Assembly (NCBI RefSeq): GCF_000502875.1
Contig: NZ_AYWX01000002.1
Coordinates: 732,572-796,571 of the forward strand
Direction of reading: 5' to 3'
From: Mesorhizobium sp. L2C084A000
GTDB lineage: Bacteria > Pseudomonadota > Alphaproteobacteria > Rhizobiales > Rhizobiaceae
Length of the DNA: 64,000 bases
Below are positions 9,205 to 19,200 of this stretch, in pieces. A model generated the notes under the pieces. That model did no database searches. It saw nothing but the letters and a program-made list of their open reading frames with translations, and had not been told where the DNA came from. Position numbers and translations under genes: made by a program. Position 1 is the first letter of the stretch, and each line of letters starts with the position of its first letter.

Positions 9205-10848
9205 ATGATTGACGAAAAGCCGGACAGCGAGAGCGTCTCGGCGCTGGCGCCCTTCCGTCACGGCATTTTCCGCGCCGTATGGGGCGCAAGTCTCGTCTCG
9301 AATTTCGGTGGCCTGATCCAGGGTGTCGGCGCCGCCTGGATGATGACCACGATCGCCACCTCGCCCTATCAGGTGGCCCTGGTCCAGGCTTCGACCACCT
9401 TGCCGATCATGCTGTTTGCGCTCGTCGCCGGCGCCATCGCCGACAGTTTCGACCGGCGCAAGGTGATGCTGGTCGCCCAGACCTTCATGCTGGTGGTGTC
9501 GGTGCTCCTGACCGTGTTCACTTATTCCGGCCTGATCACTCCATGGACGCTGCTTGCCTTCACCTTCCTGATCGACAGCGGCACCGCGCTCAACAGCCCA
9601 TCATGGCAAGCCTCCGTCGGCGATATCGTACCCCGCAACAAGGTGCCGGCGGCCGTCGCCCTCAATTCGATGGGCTTTAACCTGACGCGCAGCGTCGGTC
9701 CGGCGATCGGCGGCATCATTGTCGCCGCGGCCGGTGCGGCGGCCGCCTTCGCGGCAAACGCGGTGAGCTATATCGGCCTGATCGTCGTGCTGGCGCGCTG
9801 GAAGCCGGACGTGCCGGTATCGACCTTGCCGCGCGAATCGCTGGGGGCCGCCATGGGCGCCGGCCTGCGCTATGTCGCCATGTCGCCTAACATCGGCAAG
9901 GTGCTGGTCAGAGGTGCTGCGTTCGGCTTCAGTGCAGGCGCTGTGCTTGCGTTGCTGCCCCTGGTGGCGCGCGATGTCGTCAAGGGCGATGCGCTGACCT
10001 ATGGCATCATGCTCGGCGCCTTCGGCATCGGCGCGGTCGGCGGCGCCTTGATCAGCGTCAGGCTGCGGCAGTTGCTGTCCAGCGAGACGATGGTGCGCTG
10101 TGCTTTTGCCGGCTTCGCTGTCTGCGCATTCAATGCCGCCGTCAGCCAGCATGCCTGGCAGACGTCGCTCGGCCTGCTTGTCGGCGGCGCCTGCTGGGTG
10201 ATCGCGCTTTCGCATTTCAACGTCACGGTGCAGATGGCGACGCCGCGCTGGGTGGTCGGCCGGGTGCTGTCGGTCTACCAGACCGCGACTTTCGGCGGCA
10301 TCGCGCTCGGCAGCTGGATCTGGGGTGTCGTCGCCGATGCGCACGGCGCCGAAACCGCGCTGATCGCAGCCAGCGTCGCCATGCTGGCCGGCGGCGCCAT
10401 CGGTCTTTTGCTCCCGCTGCCGCAACAGCAGGTGCTCAACCTCGACCCGCTCAATCGCTTCAAGGAACCGCACCTTGCGCTTGACCTGAAGCCGCGCAGT
10501 GGTCCCATCGCCATCATGATCGAGTATGTGATCCGGCACGAGGACGAACCGGAGTTCCTCGCCATCATGGCCGAACGCGGCCGCATCCGCCGTCGTGACG
10601 GCGCCCGCAACTGGACGCTGGCGCGCGACCTCGAGAATCCCACCGTATGGATCGAGCATTATCACACGCCGACCTGGATCGAATATATCAGGCACAATGG
10701 ACGCATCACCCATGCCGATGCCGTCATCGGCGAACGCGTGCGGGCCCTGCACAGCGGCGACGAACCGCCGCGCGTGCGACGCATGATCGAACGCCCGACC
10801 ACTGCGGGCACAGCGCTTGTGATGGCCAAGGGACCTATCGAGCATTAG
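9205..10848 (+). CDS. MFS transporter with C-terminal soluble domain (MFS_3/EntS-like)
   Basis: The 547-residue protein has about twelve hydrophobic segments over residues 15-410, with the MFS loop signature in the form DSFDRRKVMLVAQ between TM2 and TM3. A soluble C-terminal stretch (about 430-547, from PRSGPIAIMIEYVI to the end) is characteristic of the DUF894/MFS_3 branch, whose members include enterobactin and drug exporters. The substrate cannot be told from sequence. The ATG at 9205 has a weak AGGA upstream; a nearby ATG at 9189 opens only a seven-codon reading frame. It sits between fliQ and flhA in the flagellar direction and could be read through from the flagellar operon, but no functional link is evident. 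Confidence 0.8.
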   Translation: MIDEKPDSESVSALAPFRHGIFRAVWGASLVSNFGGLIQGVGAAWMMTTIATSPYQVALVQASTTLPIMLFALVAGAIADSFDRRKVMLVAQTFMLVVSVLLTVFTYSGLITPWTLLAFTFLIDSGTALNSPSWQASVGDIVPRNKVPAAVALNSMGFNLTRSVGPAIGGIIVAAAGAAAAFAANAVSYIGLIVVLARWKPDVPVSTLPRESLGAAMGAGLRYVAMSPNIGKVLVRGAAFGFSAGAVLALLPLVARDVVKGDALTYGIMLGAFGIGAVGGALISVRLRQLLSSETMVRCAFAGFAVCAFNAAVSQHAWQTSLGLLVGGACWVIALSHFNVTVQMATPRWVVGRVLSVYQTATFGGIALGSWIWGVVADAHGAETALIAASVAMLAGGAIGLLLPLPQQQVLNLDPLNRFKEPHLALDLKPRSGPIAIMIEYVIRHEDEPEFLAIMAERGRIRRRDGARNWTLARDLENPTVWIEHYHTPTWIEYIRHNGRITHADAVIGERVRALHSGDEPPRVRRMIERPTTAGTALVMAKGPIEH

Positions 10849-10897
10849 GGCTCCGCAACCGCGCCCCCGGTCGCAGGCACCCCGCTTGGCCCTCCCG

Positions 10898-12739
10898 TCA
10901 CCCCTCGCCCGACAGGTCCCGGCGCGCCTTGTCGAGCTCCTCGGCATAGCGCCGCATCAAATGGCCTTCGGTCAACAGCCCCAGCACGATGTGGTCGGTG
11001 AAATCCTCGACGACAGCGAGTTCTTCGGCGCCCGCCCGCTGGAATGTTTCCGCGGCGGCCTGCACGTTCATGCTCGGCACCAGCACCGCGTCCTTGTATT
11101 TGGCAAGATCGCGCACCGGGACCTCGCCGCCGGAAGGATCGCTGTGCAGTTCGGCTACGATCAGCACGCCGACATAGTGGTCGCCCGCGTCGACGGCGAT
11201 GACGCGCTGGGCAGAGCCGAGCGGCACTTGCTTGCGGAAGGCTGCCAGCGTCGTCGAGGCATAGATGGTCTTGATGTCCTTGCGCATCATCGAGCCGACT
11301 GTGAGGCTGCGCATCCAGCCGACATCGTGGGCGCTGCGGATGGTCTCGCCGCGCAGATGGAAGCGCCATGTCGAGAACGAATAGCCGAAGGTCTCGCGCA
11401 CCAGGATCGCCGACATGATCGAGGCGGCCAGCACGACGCCGGTCAGCGTCAGGTCGCGGGTCGATTCCAGCGCCAGGAAGGTCATCGTCAGCGGACCGCC
11501 GACGACACCGACGGCGAGCGAAGTCATGCCGACGACGGCGGCGACGGCAGGGTCGATGCCGGTTGCCGGAGAAATAACAAGCATCACATCCGCGAACGCC
11601 TTGCCGAGCAGCGCGCCGAGGAACAGCGAGGCGAAGAACAATCCGCCGCGAAAGCCCGACCCCAGCGAGATCGCCGATGCCGCCAGCTTGAGCACGAAGA
11701 CGCTGGCCACCACGGCCAAACCGTAATTCATCGAGAATTCGCGATGCAGCGCGCCATGGCCGCTGGACAGCACCTGCGGCGTGATCAGCCCCAGCAAGCC
11801 AACGATGACGCCGCCGATGACGGGGCGCAGCGACGCATCGATCGACAGCCTGGCAAAACCGCGCTCGATCAACGTCACCAGATGCATGATGGCGATCGAG
11901 GCGGCGCCGCCGAGCAGGCCGAGCAGCAGGAACGGCACATACTGGCTGGCGGTGAGCGCCGGCAGACCCGAAAGCTCAAGCGGAAACGGCACCCCGCCGA
12001 ACATCTCGGCGGTCAGCGAGGCTGAGATCGCGGCGGTCATGACAGGCGCGACATTGGCGACCGAGTAGATGCCGATGACCAGTTCGAAGCCGTAGAAGGC
12101 GCCGGTCAGCGGTGCATCGAAGGCGGCGGCGATGGCGCCGGCCGCACCACAGCCGACCAGGATGCGGACATCGTTGCGGCGCAGCCTGAAGATGCCCGCC
12201 AGCCGCGATGCCAGCCCGGAGCCAACCTGCGTGTAGCCGGCTTCCAGCCCGACCGAGGCGCCAAAACCGCTGGAGATCATGGTCTGGCCGGCGATGATGA
12301 AGGTGTCGGTCAGCGACATGCGCCCGCCATAGAGCGCATTGGCTTCGATCGGGTCGATCGGTGTGCGGAATTTCCGTATCCTGAGCCAGACCACCGTCAG
12401 CCCCAGCAGCATGCCGCCGATCGCCGGTATCAACGCCTGCATCGGATTGGCGAGCGAGAACATGCCGGAAAGCCGGCCGCCTGGCTGAACGCCGAACAGC
12501 AGCCCGTGCAGGTCCTGCACGATCTGGCTCATCGCCGTGACCAATATGCCTGCCATTACGCCTACCACACCGGCGAGGATAACCACCACGATGCCGCGTG
12601 CCTCGAGCAGGGGCAACGACCTGATCAGCACCGCGCGCAGCCGGCGGGCATAGACTTCGCTGTGGTTTCTGGAAAGCACCGGGGCGGCTCGCCGATATCG
12701 AAAGGCAGTGGAAAACCAGCCTGATACGCCCGGCGGCAC
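10898..12739 (-). CDS. ClC-family chloride channel/transporter with two CBS domains
   Basis: The 613-residue membrane protein has ten or more hydrophobic segments up to about residue 440, with the ClC motifs [16 protein letters not shown] (the position of the gating glutamate) and [22 protein letters not shown]-terminal CBS pair starts near [15 protein letters not shown] and runs to [16 protein letters not shown]. ClC proteins carry chloride as channels or as chloride/proton antiporters; sequence alone does not say which. The GTG start at 12739 has no convincing ribosome-binding site, so the N-terminus is uncertain and may be up to 30 residues shorter. It is antiparallel to the surrounding flagellar genes. 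Confidence 0.85.
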   Translation of the reverse strand: MPPGVSGWFSTAFRYRRAAPVLSRNHSEVYARRLRAVLIRSLPLLEARGIVVVILAGVVGVMAGILVTAMSQIVQDLHGLLFGVQPGGRLSGMFSLANPMQALIPAIGGMLLGLTVVWLRIRKFRTPIDPIEANALYGGRMSLTDTFIIAGQTMISSGFGASVGLEAGYTQVGSGLASRLAGIFRLRRNDVRILVGCGAAGAIAAAFDAPLTGAFYGFELVIGIYSVANVAPVMTAAISASLTAEMFGGVPFPLELSGLPALTASQYVPFLLLGLLGGAASIAIMHLVTLIERGFARLSIDASLRPVIGGVIVGLLGLITPQVLSSGHGALHREFSMNYGLAVVASVFVLKLAASAISLGSGFRGGLFFASLFLGALLGKAFADVMLVISPATGIDPAVAAVVGMTSLAVGVVGGPLTMTFLALESTRDLTLTGVVLAASIMSAILVRETFGYSFSTWRFHLRGETIRSAHDVGWMRSLTVGSMMRKDIKTIYASTTLAAFRKQVPLGSAQRVIAVDAGDHYVGVLIVAELHSDPSGGEVPVRDLAKYKDAVLVPSMNVQAAAETFQRAGAEELAVVEDFTDHIVLGLLTEGHLMRRYAEELDKARRDLSGEG

Positions 12740-12808
12740 GGCATGGCAACCACAATGCCGACAGACACCATGTTGGCGACAGCGCGATATCGATCGCCGA
12801 TGGACAGT

Positions 12809-13108
12809 TCAGGTCGGCATGGGCTCGCCGGCTTCATAGAGCACGAGGTTGCGCTCGCCTATGCCAAGCGCCGGCCAGCTCGCACGCCAGTCCGCAATGT
12901 GCGGCGAGCGGAAATGCGCGTCGAGCGCCGCCCTGTCGCTCCAGACTTCCGTGATCCGGATGAGCCCGGCATCGAAAACATCCTGCGCATAGGAATATTC
13001 GAGACAGCCGGGCTCGGCGCGGCTGCCGGAAACCATGCGTTCCATAGTGGGCCTGGCTACTTCCAGTTTGTTTGGCGGCAAGCGGATGGTGCCGATGATC
13101 AGAAGCAC
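12809..13108 (-). CDS. Small antibiotic-biosynthesis-monooxygenase (ABM) domain protein
   Basis: The 99-residue protein has the ABM dimeric alpha-beta fold pattern: [20 protein letters not shown], then [20 protein letters not shown], and a [16 protein letters not shown] helix. Members include quinol monooxygenases of the YgiN type and heme or polyketide-oxidising enzymes; several have unknown substrates. I chose the GTG at 13108 because AGAAGGGA precedes it by seven bases and the protein then begins on the first beta strand; a TTG at 13192 would add 28 non-conserved residues. It is divergent from flhA with 147 bases between the starts, and lies 69 bases upstream of the ClC gene on the same strand. 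Confidence 0.72.
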   Translation of the reverse strand: MLLIIGTIRLPPNKLEVARPTMERMVSGSRAEPGCLEYSYAQDVFDAGLIRITEVWSDRAALDAHFRSPHIADWRASWPALGIGERNLVLYEAGEPMPT

Positions 13109-13255
13109 GGGTTTTCCCTTCTTTACACGGTCGGCCGACACGGCGACCTGCGCATGATCGTTGGAACTAGCCAGTCTCCCACCCTCGCGCAAGCTTGGCG
13201 GGCTACCCTCACAGGGCTGTCGCGCGCTCGGCAGTCTATGGGGTTTGAGGACGAT

Positions 13256-15343
13256 ATGGCGATCAGCGAAAGCATTCAGCCCGGCGCGGTGGCCAAGAAC
13301 GGCCGCGACGTCTTCTTCGCCATCGGCATCGTCATCATCCTGGCCGTCCTGTTCCTGCCGATTCCGGCCTTTCTCATCGACATCGGCCTCGCCTTCTCGA
13401 TCGCGCTTTCGGTGCTGATCCTGATGGTGGCGCTATGGATCCAGCGCCCGCTCGATTTCTCGTCTTTTCCAACCGTTCTGCTCATCGCCACCATGCTCAG
13501 GCTGTCGCTCAACATCGCCACCACGCGCATGATTCTGGCGCATGGCAATGAGGGCACGCACGCGGCCGGCTACGTCATCGCCGGCTTCTCCAAGCTGGTG
13601 ATGGCCAGCGACTTCGTCATCGGCCTCATCGTCTTCATGATCCTGATCGTGGTGAACTTCATCGTCATCACCAAGGGCGCCACGCGTATCGCCGAAGTCG
13701 GCGCCCGCTTCACCCTCGACGCCATCCCCGGCAAGCAGATGTCGATCGACGCCGACCTGTCGGCCGGCATGATCGACGACAAGACGGCGCAGCTGCGCCG
13801 CCGTGAACTGGAAGAAGAATCTTCTTTCTTCGGCTCGATGGACGGCGCCTCGAAGTTCGTGCGCGGCGACGCCATCGCCGGCCTCATCATCACCGCCATC
13901 AACATCGTCGGCGGCATCGCCATCGGCTACATCAGGCACGGCATGGGCATGGGCGAAGCCGCCGACGTGTTCATCAAGCTGTCGGTCGGCGACGGCCTCG
14001 TCACCCAGATCCCGGCACTGATCGTGTCGCTCGCCGCCGGCCTGCTCGTCTCCAAGGGCGGCACCCGCGGCTCGACCAACCAGGCGGTGTTCGGCCAGCT
14101 CGGCGCCCACCCGCGCGCCCTCTATGTCGCGGCATCGCTGCTGGTGCTGCTCGGCCTGATGCCCGGCCTGCCGCTGTTCCCGTTCTTTGCGCTCGCCGCC
14201 GGCATGGCCGGCCTCGGCTACGTCATCCCGATGCGCGCCAACCGGGTTCTCGCCGAAGCCGAGGCGATCAAGGACCAGGAAAAGGCGACCAAGGTCGAGG
14301 AGGAGAAGAACTCGGTCAAGGCCTCGCTCGCCACCGCCGAGATCGAGCTCTTGATCGGCAAGCAGCTGTCGACAAGGCTGCTGACGTCGCATCAGGAACT
14401 GGTTTTCCGCATGGGCAAGATGCGCAAGAAATTCGCCACCCAGTACGGCTTCGTCGTGCCGGAAGTGCGCGTCGCCGACGATTTCGCCATCCCGCCGAAG
14501 AGCTACCAGATCAAGGTGCACGGCACCGTGGTGGCCGAATACCAGATGCGCGTCGGCGAGATCATGGTGCTGCTCGGCAACCGCGACATACCCGAGATAC
14601 CGGGCGAGGAAATCCGCGAGCCGGCCTTCGGCATGCGCGCCTATTCCGTCGTCGAAGCCTTCGCCGAGGATCTGAAGCGCGAGAACTACACCTTCGCCGA
14701 CAACATGTCGGTGCTGCTCACCCATCTCTCCGAGGTCATCCGTAACAACCTGCCGCAGCTTCTGTCCTACAAGGACATGAAGGCGCTGCTCGAACGCCAG
14801 GACCAGGAATACCGCAAGCTCGCCGACGAGATCTGCACCACGCACATCTCCTATCCCGGCCTGCAGGCGGTGTTGAAGCTGCTGCTGGCCGAGCGCGTCT
14901 CGATCCGCAATCTGCACCTGATCATCGAGGCGATCGCCGAGATCGCGCCGCATGTGCGCCGCACCGAGCAGATTGTCGAGCATGTCCGCATCCGCATGGC
15001 CCAGCAGATATGCGGCGACCTGTCCGAGGGCGGCGTGCTGAAAGTGCTGCGCCTCGGCAACCGCTGGGATCTCGCCTTCCACCAGAGCCTCAAGCGCGAC
15101 GCCAAGGGTGAGGTGCGCGAATTCGACATCGACCCGCGCCAGCTCGAGGAGTTCGGCCAGGACGCCACCAAGGCGATCAAGAAGTATCTGGAAGCCGGCG
15201 AGCGTTTCGTCCTCGTCACCGCGCCCGACGCCCGCCCCTATGTGCGCATGATCATCGAGCGCCTGTTCACCACACTTCCGGTGCTCAGCCATGTCGAAAT
15301 CGCCAAGGGCGTCGAGATCAAGGTGCTCGGAACCATATCGTGA
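13256..15343 (+). CDS. flhA: Flagellar type III export protein FlhA
   Basis: The 695-residue protein has an N-terminal half with about eight membrane segments, including the FHIPEP-family core [40 protein letters not shown] and [18 protein letters not shown]. The large cytoplasmic C-terminal domain, from about residue 345, forms the nonameric ring that docks export chaperones. The start at ATG 13256 has GGGGTTTGAGG upstream and gives the usual alphaproteobacterial length; the reading frame is open further upstream but that part lies antisense to the ABM gene. The stop overlaps the fliR GTG, so the two are coupled. Identification is certain. Confidence 0.96.
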   Translation: MAISESIQPGAVAKNGRDVFFAIGIVIILAVLFLPIPAFLIDIGLAFSIALSVLILMVALWIQRPLDFSSFPTVLLIATMLRLSLNIATTRMILAHGNEGTHAAGYVIAGFSKLVMASDFVIGLIVFMILIVVNFIVITKGATRIAEVGARFTLDAIPGKQMSIDADLSAGMIDDKTAQLRRRELEEESSFFGSMDGASKFVRGDAIAGLIITAINIVGGIAIGYIRHGMGMGEAADVFIKLSVGDGLVTQIPALIVSLAAGLLVSKGGTRGSTNQAVFGQLGAHPRALYVAASLLVLLGLMPGLPLFPFFALAAGMAGLGYVIPMRANRVLAEAEAIKDQEKATKVEEEKNSVKASLATAEIELLIGKQLSTRLLTSHQELVFRMGKMRKKFATQYGFVVPEVRVADDFAIPPKSYQIKVHGTVVAEYQMRVGEIMVLLGNRDIPEIPGEEIREPAFGMRAYSVVEAFAEDLKRENYTFADNMSVLLTHLSEVIRNNLPQLLSYKDMKALLERQDQEYRKLADEICTTHISYPGLQAVLKLLLAERVSIRNLHLIIEAIAEIAPHVRRTEQIVEHVRIRMAQQICGDLSEGGVLKVLRLGNRWDLAFHQSLKRDAKGEVREFDIDPRQLEEFGQDATKAIKKYLEAGERFVLVTAPDARPYVRMIIERLFTTLPVLSHVEIAKGVEIKVLGTIS

Positions 15344-16092
15344 GCGTGCTGTCGCAAGGCGTCGTCATCGCGGCGTTCCTCGCCTTCTGCCGCATCGGCG
15401 CCTGTTTCATGCTGATGCCGGGCCTCTCCAGCGCCCGCGTCCCGGTCCAGGTCAGGTTGTTCGTGGCGGTCGCCGCCACCGGCGGCCTGCTCGCCTTTCT
15501 GTGGGACAAGATCTTTCCTTTCGTCGACCCGCGCCCGCAGATCCTTGTGCCGATGATCATCTCGGAACTTCTGGTCGGCGGCCTGATCGGCGCCATGACC
15601 AGGCTCTACATGGAAGCCCTGCGCTTCATGGGCTCGGCCATCGCCATGCTGGTCGGTTATGGCGGGACCGGCGGACCGGCGATCGAGGAGCCCGAACCCC
15701 AGGCAGCCCTTGCCGCAATCATCTCGTTCTCGGCGCTGTTGATGCTGTTCGTCTTCGATTTCGACCACGAGATAATACGCGCGCTGGTTTCCTCCTACAC
15801 GGTCGCGCCGGTCAACGTCTTCTTCAACCCGCAGGCCGCCCTCGTCGACGTCACCGACACGGTGTCGGACACGTTCTTCCTGGTCATCCGCCTCGGCAGC
15901 CCGTTCGTCGCCTATGCTATTCTCGTCAATCTGACGATCGGCTTCGTCAACAAGCTGACGCCGCAGATCCCGATCTACTTCATCTCCCAGCCTTTCATCA
16001 TCGCCGGCGGCATGATCATCTTCTATTTCGCCGTCGGCACCATGCTGTCGCTGTTCGTCGACGGCTTCGTCGATCTGACATTGGCGAGATAG
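15340..16092 (+). CDS. fliR: Flagellar type III export gate protein FliR
   Basis: The 250-residue protein has about six hydrophobic helices and the FliR patterns [20 protein letters not shown] and [20 protein letters not shown] followed by [15 protein letters not shown]. FliR completes the FliPQR gate in the membrane. The GTG start at 15340 overlaps the flhA TGA (GTGA), a tight translational coupling. The following FliJ-like gene begins two bases after the FliR stop. Confidence 0.95.
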   Translation: MSVLSQGVVIAAFLAFCRIGACFMLMPGLSSARVPVQVRLFVAVAATGGLLAFLWDKIFPFVDPRPQILVPMIISELLVGGLIGAMTRLYMEALRFMGSAIAMLVGYGGTGGPAIEEPEPQAALAAIISFSALLMLFVFDFDHEIIRALVSSYTVAPVNVFFNPQAALVDVTDTVSDTFFLVIRLGSPFVAYAILVNLTIGFVNKLTPQIPIYFISQPFIIAGGMIIFYFAVGTMLSLFVDGFVDLTLAR

Positions 16093-16094
16093 AA

Positions 16095-16478
16095 ATGAGC
16101 ACGCGCAAGGACCGCCTCAAGAAGCTGGTCAAGGTGCAGGAACAGCTGAAGGCGCTGCACGAAACCCGCCACGCCACCTTCCTTGCCGCGGCCGGTGCGG
16201 CCGAGGCCGAAGCCAGGGAACTGGTCGGCCATTTCGACCAGGCCGATTCGCTCTCCGCCCTGTTTCCCGACCTCTACCATCGCCGCATCGCCCAGGCGGT
16301 CGTGCGCCAGGAGGCGAACCTGGCGAGCGCCAGGCAGGAAGCCAGCCTCATCGCCGCCGCGACCGCCCGCACCAACATGGTCGAGCGCGCCTACAAGGAC
16401 GTGCGCAACCGCGACGAACGCGAACGCTCCGACCGCGAGCGGCTCGATATCATCGCGCAGAAACGGACGCACGAGTAG
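16095..16478 (+). CDS. Small charged coiled-coil protein, FliJ-like candidate
   Basis: The 127-residue protein is highly charged and predicted to be almost wholly helical: STRKDRLKKLVKVQEQLKAL at the N-terminus and KDVRNRDERERSDRERLDII at the C-terminus, with a break around DSLSALFPDLYHRR. It starts two bases after fliR and is clearly part of that operon. Size, charge and an antiparallel coiled-coil layout resemble FliJ, the soluble export-gate component that activates FlhA, but no diagnostic FliJ motif was seen. It could also be an unrelated rhizobial flagellar protein. The assignment is inference from position and shape only. It is the last flagellar gene before the sugar ABC operon. Confidence 0.5.
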   Translation: MSTRKDRLKKLVKVQEQLKALHETRHATFLAAAGAAEAEARELVGHFDQADSLSALFPDLYHRRIAQAVVRQEANLASARQEASLIAAATARTNMVERAYKDVRNRDERERSDRERLDIIAQKRTHE

Positions 16479-16526
16479 CGGGGAGTATTGTGGCGCGAAG
16501 CGGACCCTCCAAGGTTCGGCTTTCCC

Positions 16527-16561
16527 GTAAACGCTTTACAGCCCGGTTTGGTAGCGCTACC
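16527..16561 (+). promoter_or_regulatory. Two LacI/GalR-type palindromes upstream of the ABC transporter
   Basis: GTAAACGCTTTAC at 16527-16539 is an inverted repeat with CG in the middle, and GGTAGCGCTACC at 16550-16561 is a perfect 12-base palindrome. Both have the central CG typical of LacI/GalR operators, and their centres are about 22.5 bases apart, roughly two helical turns. They lie 95-130 bases before the ATPase gene. No LacI gene adjoins the operon; the only one in the window is at 49630, whose own probable sites (TTGGAGCGCTCCAA) share the AGCGCT core of the second palindrome but not its flanks. A carbon-source repressor encoded elsewhere is more likely. Confidence 0.5.
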
Positions 16562-16656
16562 GTTTCGGCCTAGCGTGAGCCTGGGAGGAGCCAGGGCTGT
16601 CGCTAGCGGAAGCGTTGTTCCTTCGACGACGTCGCGGGAATTTGTTGGGAGGATCG

Positions 16657-17742
16657 ATGGCGTCTGTCGCAATTGGCGAAGTCTATAAATCATTCGGCGC
16701 TGTCGAGATCCTGCACGGGGTCAGCGTGAACATCGAGGACGGCGAGTTCGTCACTCTGGTCGGACCGTCGGGCTGCGGAAAATCAACCCTCCTCAGAATG
16801 ATCGCCGGCCTGGAAAAGATTTCACGCGGCCAGATCGCGATTGGCGAACGTGTCGTCAACAACGTTGCGCCTAAGGAGCGCGACGTCGCCATGGTCTTCC
16901 AGAACTATGCGCTCTACCCACACATGACCGTCGCCGAGAACATGGCGTTCTCGCTGATGCTCAAAGGAGTTTCCAAGCCGGAGAGCGATGCAGGCGTGCG
17001 CCGCGCAGCCGAAATCCTTGGGCTGGTGCCGTTGCTGGCGCGCTATCCTAGGCAGCTTTCCGGCGGCCAACGCCAGCGCGTCGCGATGGGCCGCGCGATC
17101 GTTCGTGATCCGGCGGTCTTTCTCTTCGACGAACCGCTGTCCAATCTCGACGCCAAACTCAGGGTGCAGATGCGCGCCGAGATCAAGGAACTGCACCAGC
17201 GCCTCAAGACCACGACAGTCTATGTCACGCACGATCAGATCGAAGCCATGACCATGGCTGACAAGATCGTGGTCATGCATGACGGCATCGTCGAGCAGAT
17301 AGGGCCGCCGCTGGAACTCTATGACCGCCCGAACAATCTTTTTGTCGCCAGCTTTATCGGCTCGCCGGCCATGAATTTGCTGAGGGGCGAGATCGCTACC
17401 GACGGCTCACCCTCGTTCCGAGGTGCCGGGGGGATTTCAGTCCCGTTGGCCTCGGCACTTTCCATCCCCAACGGCGAGCCTGTGGTGCTGGGAATAAGGC
17501 CCGAGCATTTGCGGCTGTCGGACGACCAGGGCATTCCGGTCACCGTCGCGGTGGTTGAACCAACCGGATCCGAAGTGCAGCTCATCGGCCGGACAGCCGG
17601 CGGCGAAGAGATCGTCGCGAATTTCCGGGAACGACATTCCTTCACGCCGGGCGAAACCATCCGGCTTACGGCCGAGCCCAGCCTCATCCATCTCTTTCAC
17701 GGAGAAACCGGACAGAGATTCCAGACACGTACCGATCGTTAG
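16657..17742 (+). CDS. Sugar ABC transporter ATP-binding protein (UgpC/MalK type)
   Basis: The 361-residue ATPase powers an importer of the carbohydrate CUT1 class. Visible motifs are Walker A GPSGCGKST (near residue 38), the Q-loop in VFQNYALYPHMTV, the ABC signature LSGGQRQRVAMGRA, Walker B FLFDEPLSNLD, and the H-loop VTHDQIEAMTM. The roughly 120 C-terminal residues form a TOBE/OB regulatory domain (VVLGIRPEHLRLSDD). The ATG at 16657 follows GGGAGGA by six to eight bases; an upstream in-frame ATG at 16615 lacks this. It is the first gene of the ATPase-binding protein-permease-permease operon. Confidence 0.93.
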   Translation: MASVAIGEVYKSFGAVEILHGVSVNIEDGEFVTLVGPSGCGKSTLLRMIAGLEKISRGQIAIGERVVNNVAPKERDVAMVFQNYALYPHMTVAENMAFSLMLKGVSKPESDAGVRRAAEILGLVPLLARYPRQLSGGQRQRVAMGRAIVRDPAVFLFDEPLSNLDAKLRVQMRAEIKELHQRLKTTTVYVTHDQIEAMTMADKIVVMHDGIVEQIGPPLELYDRPNNLFVASFIGSPAMNLLRGEIATDGSPSFRGAGGISVPLASALSIPNGEPVVLGIRPEHLRLSDDQGIPVTVAVVEPTGSEVQLIGRTAGGEEIVANFRERHSFTPGETIRLTAEPSLIHLFHGETGQRFQTRTDR

Positions 17743-17780
17743 GACCACAAGGCAAGGACAACAAAGAGGAGGAAACGAGC

Positions 17781-19106
17781 ATGAAGTTCACCAGACGCGA
17801 CGTGATCCGCACCACCGCCGGCGCGGCGGCGGGTGCCTTGGGAAGTCGGTTCATCAGCTCTCCGGCCCTTGCCCAGGACGGACCGAAATACAAACCCGAG
17901 GATGGCGCCAAGCTTAGACTGCTGCGCTGGTCGCCTTTCGTCCAGGGCGACGAGGACCAATGGCTGGCCAACACCAAGCGCTTCACCGAAGCGACAGGTG
18001 TCGAGGTTCGCGTCGACAAGGAAAGCTGGGAGGACATTCGTCCCAAGGCGGCGGTCGCAGCAAATGTCGGGTCCGGCCCCGACCTGATGTTCGTCTGGTT
18101 CGATGACCCGCACCAATATCCCGACAAGCTGCACGACGTGAGCGAACTGGGTGAGTATCTAGGCGCGAAATACGGTGGCTGGCACGAGGGACCTAAGCAA
18201 TATGCGACACGCGCCGGGAAGTTCGTCGGCCTGCCCCTGGCCACGATCGGCAATGCCATCGTCTATCGGGAAAGCTGGGTGAAAGAGGCCGGCTTTTCGG
18301 AGTTTCCCAAGGATACGAAAGGCTTCCTGGAACTTTGCAAGGCCTTGCAAGCGAAGGGACATCCGGCCGGCTTCACGCATGGCCATGGCGTCGGCGACGG
18401 CAACAACTATGCTCATTGGCTGCTGTGGAGCCATGGCGGCCAGATGGTCGACGAGAGTGGCAAGGTAACGATCAACAGCCCCGAGACCCTCAAGGCGATC
18501 GAATACGCGCAGGAGCTCTACAAGACCTTCATTCCAGGCACCGAAAGCTGGCTCGACGTCAACAACAACCGCGCCTTCCTGGCCGGCGAACTGGGGGTGA
18601 TCGCCAATGGAATTTCCGCCTACAACACGGCCAAGATCAACAAGGACAAAGATCCAAAGCTGGCTGAAATCGCCAAGGACATACGCACGACCAACCTGCC
18701 CATCGGTCCTGTCGGCAAATCCGTCGAATTGTTCCAGGTGACCACGGCTGTCATCTTCAATTACACGCCCTACCCCAACGCGGCTAAGGCGTATTTGCAG
18801 TTCATGTTCGAGGAACCGCAAATGAAGGACTGGATCACCTCCTCGGCCGGATATTGCTGCCAGACACTGAAGGCATTCGACAACAACCCCGTATGGACCG
18901 CCGATCCCAACAACGCCGCTTACGCCAAGGCTTCGGCTACTCTGCGGCCTAACGGCTATGCCGGGCCGCTCGGCTATGCCTCGGCGGCAACCATGGCCGA
19001 CTACGTGCTGGTCGACATGTTCGCCAAAGCGGTGACCGGCCAGGCGACGCCGCAAGAGGCAATGGAAGAGGCCGAGAAGCGGGCAAATCGCTATTATCGC
19101 GTTTGA
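17781..19106 (+). CDS. Tat-exported sugar ABC transporter substrate-binding protein
   Basis: The 441-residue family 1 extracellular solute-binding protein begins with a twin-arginine signal (KFTRRDVIRTTAGAAAGALG) that probably ends after SSPALAQ. The mature part has typical SBP_bac_1 features: LRLLRWSPFVQGDEDQW at the N-terminus and SGPDLMFVWFDDPHQY in the first lobe. It delivers a sugar or sugar-like ligand to the two permeases downstream; the ligand cannot be named from sequence. GAGGAGG lies a few bases before the ATG. Tat export suggests folding in the cytoplasm, which occurs in a minority of these binding proteins. Confidence 0.9.
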   Translation: MKFTRRDVIRTTAGAAAGALGSRFISSPALAQDGPKYKPEDGAKLRLLRWSPFVQGDEDQWLANTKRFTEATGVEVRVDKESWEDIRPKAAVAANVGSGPDLMFVWFDDPHQYPDKLHDVSELGEYLGAKYGGWHEGPKQYATRAGKFVGLPLATIGNAIVYRESWVKEAGFSEFPKDTKGFLELCKALQAKGHPAGFTHGHGVGDGNNYAHWLLWSHGGQMVDESGKVTINSPETLKAIEYAQELYKTFIPGTESWLDVNNNRAFLAGELGVIANGISAYNTAKINKDKDPKLAEIAKDIRTTNLPIGPVGKSVELFQVTTAVIFNYTPYPNAAKAYLQFMFEEPQMKDWITSSAGYCCQTLKAFDNNPVWTADPNNAAYAKASATLRPNGYAGPLGYASAATMADYVLVDMFAKAVTGQATPQEAMEEAEKRANRYYRV

Positions 19107-19200
19107 GCCTGCTCAGCCGGGCAGCGCGGCTGCCCGGCTGGCTTCGGATTGCGTCGCGGCCGATCCGGCCTATCAATGAGACCTCAGCAGGAGCCAACCC

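Noticed and set aside
9601..10947. 448-codon open frame on the minus strand
   Set aside because: Shadow of the MFS transporter; rich in Asp/Arg/His from reversed hydrophobic codons.
12743..13255. N-terminal extension of FlhA by 171 codons
   Set aside because: Open frame only because it is antisense to the ABM gene; family length and ribosome-binding site support ATG 13256.
13433..15292. 619-codon open frame on the minus strand
   Set aside because: Antisense shadow of flhA; no domain pattern, composition dominated by mirror codons of a high-GC gene.
16550..16561. Operator of the LacI protein encoded at 49630
   Set aside because: Shares only the AGCGCT core with that regulator's TTGGAGCGCTCCAA sites; flanks differ, so another regulator is more likely.
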